Of a stretch of 9,026 nucleotides of DNA, positions 6,789 to 9,026 are shown one piece after another. How positions within the stretch are numbered: position 1 is the stretch's first letter; every line of letters begins with the position of its first letter. The stretch is from Eggerthellales bacterium UBA948. Its GTDB lineage: Bacteria > Actinomycetota > Coriobacteriia > Coriobacteriales > UBA8131. The position numbers were made by a program, and so were the translations under genes. Where the stretch lies: positions 23,588 to 32,613 of the forward strand of contig DBCW01000026.1 of assembly GCA_002293265.1 (NCBI GenBank). The letters run 5' to 3'. The notes under the pieces are model-generated. The model made no database searches, was not told the DNA's origin, and saw only the letters and a list, made by a program, of their open reading frames with translations.

Positions 6789-7286
6789 TTAGGCCAGCCC
6801 ACTGCTGCCAAAGCCCTTTTCACTTCGTTCTGTATCTTGAAGAGTATCAACTTCTACCAAACTAACACAAGGCACTGGAGTGATGACCAGTTGAGCTATT
6901 CTGTCTCCCGCTTTAATTTTGATAGGAGTTTTTGCGTCGAGATTAATGGCGATTACACAAAGCTCGCCTCGATATTGACTGTCTATCAAGCCCGGTGAAT
7001 TTACTAATGAAAACCCGGCTTTTGCAGCCAATCCGCTGCGAGGCAACACCAGTCCTGCAAAGCCATCAGGAATCGCTACCTTAAGTCCGGTGGAGATCAC
7101 CTTGCGCTCAAAAGGCTCAAGCGTGCAATCCTCGGCAGACCTAAGATCTAATCCGGCATCTCCCGGATAGTGATAGCTTGGCAGGCTTATCGAGCTGTCC
7201 AACATCGTTATCTGCACAGTCACGTTTTGTTGCTCAGAAGCAAAAAAGCTCTGGGTATCTTCAGTTTGATTTGGGTTATGTGGCAT
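6789..7286 (-). CDS. dut: Deoxyuridine 5'-triphosphate nucleotidohydrolase (dUTPase)
   Basis: It hydrolyses dUTP to dUMP and pyrophosphate, keeping uracil out of DNA and feeding dTMP synthesis. All five motifs of the trimeric dUTPase are present: DAGLDLRS (43-50), PRSGLAAKAG (82-91), NSPGLIDSQYRGE (96-108, catalytic D102 and base-stacking Y105), GDRIAQLV (127-134) and the flexible arm RSEKGFGSSG (154-163). At 165 residues it is about 15-20 longer than most, owing to a polar N-terminal extension (residues 1-22). The only later Met is M28, too close to the core, so the first ATG is kept. That ATG is one base after the nrdR stop (TGA-C-ATG) with AAGGG ten bases upstream, implying translational coupling. 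Being next to nrdR puts it within a deoxynucleotide-supply unit. Confidence 0.96.
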   Translation of the reverse strand: MPHNPNQTEDTQSFFASEQQNVTVQITMLDSSISLPSYHYPGDAGLDLRSAEDCTLEPFERKVISTGLKVAIPDGFAGLVLPRSGLAAKAGFSLVNSPGLIDSQYRGELCVIAINLDAKTPIKIKAGDRIAQLVITPVPCVSLVEVDTLQDTERSEKGFGSSGLA

Positions 7287-7287
7287 G

Positions 7288-7734
7288 TCAACTCATACCC
7301 TTGAGAGCTGACCTGAACTCAGCTATATCTTTGAAATCTTTATACACTGAGGCAAACCTTATGTAGGCAACGTCATCTATGTTTTTCAGTCGAGCAAGCA
7401 CCATATCGCCAAGCACTTTTGATCGTACTTCATTTTTCAAAGCGTTTCGTATCTCCGCCTCAACATCATCAATCAATGCCTCAAGCTTGCTTATCGGAAC
7501 ATCTCTTTTCGCTGTTGCTATCATCAGTCCTCTGAGCAGCTTTGTGCGATCAAATGGCTCTGAGCTCCTATCGCTTTTTACGACTATTAATGGAGATTCA
7601 TTTTGACGTTCGTAAGTAGTAAAGCGCGTGCCACACTCCAAGCACTCTCTGCGTCTACGTATAGAGAGCCCATCGTCAGATGGACGAGAATCTATTACTT
7701 TTGATTCGGTGTAACCACAATTCACGCAACGCAT
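7288..7734 (-). CDS. nrdR: Transcriptional repressor NrdR (zinc ribbon + ATP-cone)
   Basis: NrdR senses ATP/dATP and represses ribonucleotide reductase genes at NrdR boxes. The start chosen is ATG 7732-7734, giving 148 residues beginning MRCVNCG, the usual beginning and length, with AGGGG four bases upstream. A longer frame opening at 7791 would add 19 residues, but its start lies in the -35 element of the nrdR promoter, so it is rejected. The zinc ribbon uses C3, C6, C31 and C34, with SRPSDDGLSIRRRREC between the pairs and GTRFTTYER after. The ATP-cone spans about 47-137, ending VAYIRFASVYKDF (122-134). A near-consensus NrdR box in its own promoter spacer predicts autoregulation. dut follows after a one-base gap. 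Confidence 0.96.
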   Translation of the reverse strand: MRCVNCGYTESKVIDSRPSDDGLSIRRRRECLECGTRFTTYERQNESPLIVVKSDRSSEPFDRTKLLRGLMIATAKRDVPISKLEALIDDVEAEIRNALKNEVRSKVLGDMVLARLKNIDDVAYIRFASVYKDFKDIAEFRSALKGMS

Positions 7735-7762
7735 AGAACCCCTATTTCTTGGTAACTTCACG

Positions 7763-7791
7763 AGATTACCACACAATATGTTGTGTTTCAA
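7763..7791 (-). promoter_or_regulatory. nrdR promoter with NrdR box in its spacer
   Basis: On the minus strand, TTGAAA (7786-7791, 5 of 6 to the -35 consensus) and TAATCT (7763-7768, conserved TA...T) are separated by exactly 17 bases. The spacer holds the palindrome ACACAATATGTTGTGT (7771-7786). This matches the published NrdR-box pattern ACACWATATATWGTGT at 15 of 16 positions and overlaps the last base of the -35. A repressor bound there would block the promoter. The leader to the nrdR ATG would be about 20 bases and includes AGGGG. NrdR boxes usually come in pairs; a degenerate second copy (11 of 16) may lie at 7811-7826, but its 40-bp offset is not the common spacing. Confidence 0.78.
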
Positions 7792-7826
7792 GAAAGATAT
7801 CTATGCGTTTCTAATACAGATAGTGT

Positions 7827-7961
7827 CTAAACTACCAATGGCAATAATATAATTACTGCAGTAACGATGAAAGACACGACACCTGCAAGTATCTTTTGCC
7901 CAAAGCTTACCCCCTCAAGAACAACACCTTCTGAACTTTCAAACTGCAACTCTTCCCGCAT
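7827..7961 (-). CDS. 44-residue single-span membrane microprotein, candidate SOS-induced
   Basis: This small gene is not recognised as a named family. The ATG at 7959-7961 is preceded by AGGAG with six bases between, and by a promoter with a perfect TATAAT. The product has an acidic N-terminal part, MREELQFESSEGVVLEGV (residues 1-18), then a Gly/Gln/Lys hinge. A hydrophobic stretch from I24 to V44, with Ile/Val/Leu runs, ends at the C-terminus. It is therefore a one-pass, tail-type membrane protein with almost nothing beyond the membrane. Frames after the stop contain no LysM domain, so it is not a freshly truncated YneA. Two LexA operators overlie its candidate promoters, and nrdR follows 92 bases downstream on the same strand with no obvious terminator between. 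In mycobacteria and corynebacteria the gene between lexA and nrdR (ChiZ, DivS) is an SOS-induced division inhibitor, so this may be a minimal functional counterpart (inference). Confidence 0.72.
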   Translation of the reverse strand: MREELQFESSEGVVLEGVSFGQKILAGVVSFIVTAVIILLPLVV

Positions 7962-7977
7962 CTTGCTCTCCTAATTT

Positions 7978-8013
7978 ATTATAAAAGCCTTCTTGTAGCC
8001 AAACAAATGTTCG
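7978..8013 (-). promoter_or_regulatory. Proximal promoter of the microprotein gene with LexA operator A
   Basis: On the minus strand, TTGTTT (8001-8006) and a perfect TATAAT (7978-7983) are spaced by 17 bases. LexA box A, CAAACAAATGTTCG (8000-8013 as read on plus), matches CGAAC-N4-GTTCG with one mismatch and completely covers the -35. Transcription would begin near 7971, giving a very short leader that begins at or just before the AGGAG ribosome binding site. The overlap of operator and -35 is classic repressor architecture. Confidence 0.75.
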
Positions 8014-8019
8014 ATAGTT

Positions 8020-8048
8020 AATATACACCGAACACTTGTTCGAGGCAA
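8020..8048 (-). promoter_or_regulatory. Distal candidate promoter with a perfect LexA operator B in its spacer
   Basis: CGAACACTTGTTCG (8029-8042) fits the Gram-positive/actinobacterial LexA (DinR) operator CGAAC-N4-GTTCG at all ten defined positions. On the minus strand it lies entirely within the 17-base spacer between TTGCCT (8043-8048) and TATATT (8020-8025). The centres of boxes A and B are 29 bases apart, not quite three helical turns. Box B may also affect the divergent plus-strand gene, whose promoter is not clear. The operator match is direct; the promoter call is moderate. Confidence 0.72.
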
Positions 8049-8117
8049 GCATATTTAGCAGGTTTTATAAGAATTCTTTTGCTATATGCTAGATACTTTG
8101 CAATTGCGATTAATCGC
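8048..8117. promoter_or_regulatory. Cluster of palindromes upstream of the plus-strand gene
   Basis: Between LexA box B and the plus-strand gene are several dyads. AGCATAT-TT-AGCA (8048-8060) pairs with TGCTATATGCT (8080-8090) as an 11-bp stem with a two-base bulge, enclosing the palindrome AAGAATTCTT (8069-8078). GCAATTGC (8100-8107) overlaps the perfect 12-bp palindrome GCGATTAATCGC (8106-8117). These are candidate operators or structured leader elements of the 8227 gene. No regulator can be named and no convincing plus-strand promoter pair was found. Confidence 0.4.
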
Positions 8118-8226
8118 TCCCTCTGTTACTATCATTGTTCACAGGCTATTGTGATCTATATGTTTGCACCAAATTTCGCCAATGGGCATAGGGAGAGCTT
8201 GGTTGTTCAGATTTGGAAGAGAGTAG

Positions 8227-9026
8227 ATGACACAAGATAAAAGGGATTTGAATATCCCTGTAGATGCTGAAAACATTGGGGGTACAGCACCTCAAATTAG
8301 CGCTCCGGTTGTTAGAAACATTTCGCCGGAAGAATTTGCACAAAGCAAAGGAGCGACAACTCAACTGCCTAACGAAAATACTGCAAACGCAGCGAGCCCG
8401 GCACGACCTGTTGTCGTTACTCAGCAAATTGTAGAACCCGGCAGCTCTGGTTTGGTTGTTGACAAAACTGTTGAGCCGGTTGCTCCTGTAGTAGTACTGC
8501 AGACCGAAAGTAAAAGCCAAGAGACAACTAAAGAAAATGTTGAGAGTGTTGCTGGCAAAACAAATACAGTAAGTGATACTGAAAAGAGCGCTTCTAAAGA
8601 AGCATCAAGATCAGCAAAATTAAAAGATGCGAAGACAAGACAAAAATCTGCAAAACCAACCAGCAGAAAACCTTCGAAATCCACGAATTCTAATTTCCGA
8701 AGAATAGTGATCATCTTGATAGTTGCTTTTGTTGCCTTTGACATTGTGCTGCTTAGCTTCTTGTTCTTTAGCTCACAAGGCGACAGGCCAACTTATTACA
8801 CAGCTCCGGCAGAGGTGATCGGGCGCCATATTGTGACCGACGGAAATATAAATGAAGTCGCTTATGACCAAGACTTCGGCATATTGACTTTTTCCAACTT
8901 TGGCGACGAGGCAACTAAGCCATATCCCAGCTTATCAATAGTAAACACCGCAAGCTTAAAGGAAATTGAGAATAACAAATTTAAAGCATTTGGACCAAAC
9001 GGCAATCCGCTTTTTTACGACGAGCT
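8227..9026 (+). CDS. Type II single-pass membrane protein of unknown function, 5' part (runs off right edge)
   Basis: The first 266 codons are present and the frame is still open at the window edge. The start ATG (8227-8229) follows GGAAGAGAG by a few bases. Residues 1-127 are low-complexity and polar, rich in Ala, Pro, Val, Thr and Glu with repeated PVV/APVV segments, probably disordered and cytoplasmic. Residues about 128-159 are strongly basic (many Lys/Arg). A single transmembrane segment spans about 160-182, followed by an extracytoplasmic region starting SSQGDRPTYYTAPAEVIG. The positive-inside rule gives cytoplasmic N-terminus and external C-terminus. No catalytic motif is visible in the 80 or so external residues present. 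It is divergent from the microprotein gene and occupies the place where lexA lies in mycobacteria, but it is not LexA. It has a 14-codon in-frame stretch ending TAG directly before its ATG, probably chance. Confidence 0.85.
   Translation, partial: MTQDKRDLNIPVDAENIGGTAPQISAPVVRNISPEEFAQSKGATTQLPNENTANAASPARPVVVTQQIVEPGSSGLVVDKTVEPVAPVVVLQTESKSQETTKENVESVAGKTNTVSDTEKSASKEASRSAKLKDAKTRQKSAKPTSRKPSKSTNSNFRRIVIILIVAFVAFDIVLLSFLFFSSQGDRPTYYTAPAEVIGRHIVTDGNINEVAYDQDFGILTFSNFGDEATKPYPSLSIVNTASLKEIENNKFKAFGPNGNPLFYDE

Noticed and set aside
7735..7791. N-terminal extension of nrdR starting at ATG 7789-7791
   Set aside because: It would place the start codon inside the -35 element and add 19 residues before the conserved MRC start; ATG 7732-7734 has its own AGGGG and gives the family's usual length.
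8182..8226. 14-codon in-frame stretch ending TAG immediately before the ATG at 8227
   Set aside because: No ribosome binding site and no attenuator-like residue run; most likely chance.
8146..8744. Two long minus-strand open frames opposite the plus-strand membrane protein gene
   Set aside because: They overlap each other and mirror the low-complexity region of the plus-strand gene, which has the ribosome binding site and the coherent domain layout.

Overview
The window looks like the chromosome of a moderate-GC (roughly mid-40s % by eye) Gram-positive anaerobe. The best guess is an Actinomycetota lineage such as Coriobacteriia. The reasons are the CGAAC-N4-GTTCG LexA operators, an nrdR preceded by a small SOS-type membrane gene (the lexA / division-inhibitor / nrdR arrangement of actinobacteria), and a remnant of a TorD-type molybdoenzyme chaperone. 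This placement is inference; Bacillota cannot be excluded.

Layout. Positions 1-359 (minus) hold the 5' part of a SAM-dependent methyltransferase. Positions 542-1025 (minus) are a decayed AAA ATPase/DUF4143 gene with a large internal deletion. Positions 1056-1379 are non-coding, with a 15-bp direct repeat and a strong hairpin that probably terminates the operon to its right. Positions 7734 down to 1619 form one compact minus-strand gene string: nrdR, dut, hisC, tyrA, aroA, cmk, plsC. A truncated torD-like reading frame sits at its 3' end (1380-1601). Positions 7827-7961 encode an unlisted 44-residue single-span membrane protein with a strong ribosome binding site. Positions 7962-8226 form a divergent control region, and 8227-9026 (plus) is the start of an unrecognised type II membrane protein.

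How the genes work together. HisC, TyrA and AroA serve chorismate and tyrosine/phenylalanine synthesis. HisC has no other his gene nearby, so it probably also works as an aromatic aminotransferase. hisC-tyrA-aroA(-cmk) recurs in the Bacillus and Pseudomonas supraoperons. Cmk and Dut serve pyrimidine nucleotides, NrdR senses (d)ATP and represses ribonucleotide reductase genes, and PlsC makes phosphatidic acid.

The most interesting part is the control region. A near-consensus NrdR box fills the spacer of a good nrdR promoter. Further upstream, two LexA operators (one perfect, one with a single mismatch) each coincide with a candidate promoter reading toward the 44-residue protein. This predicts a DNA-damage-induced microprotein, possibly a cell-division inhibitor taking the place of YneA/DivS/ChiZ, located just upstream of nrdR-dut.
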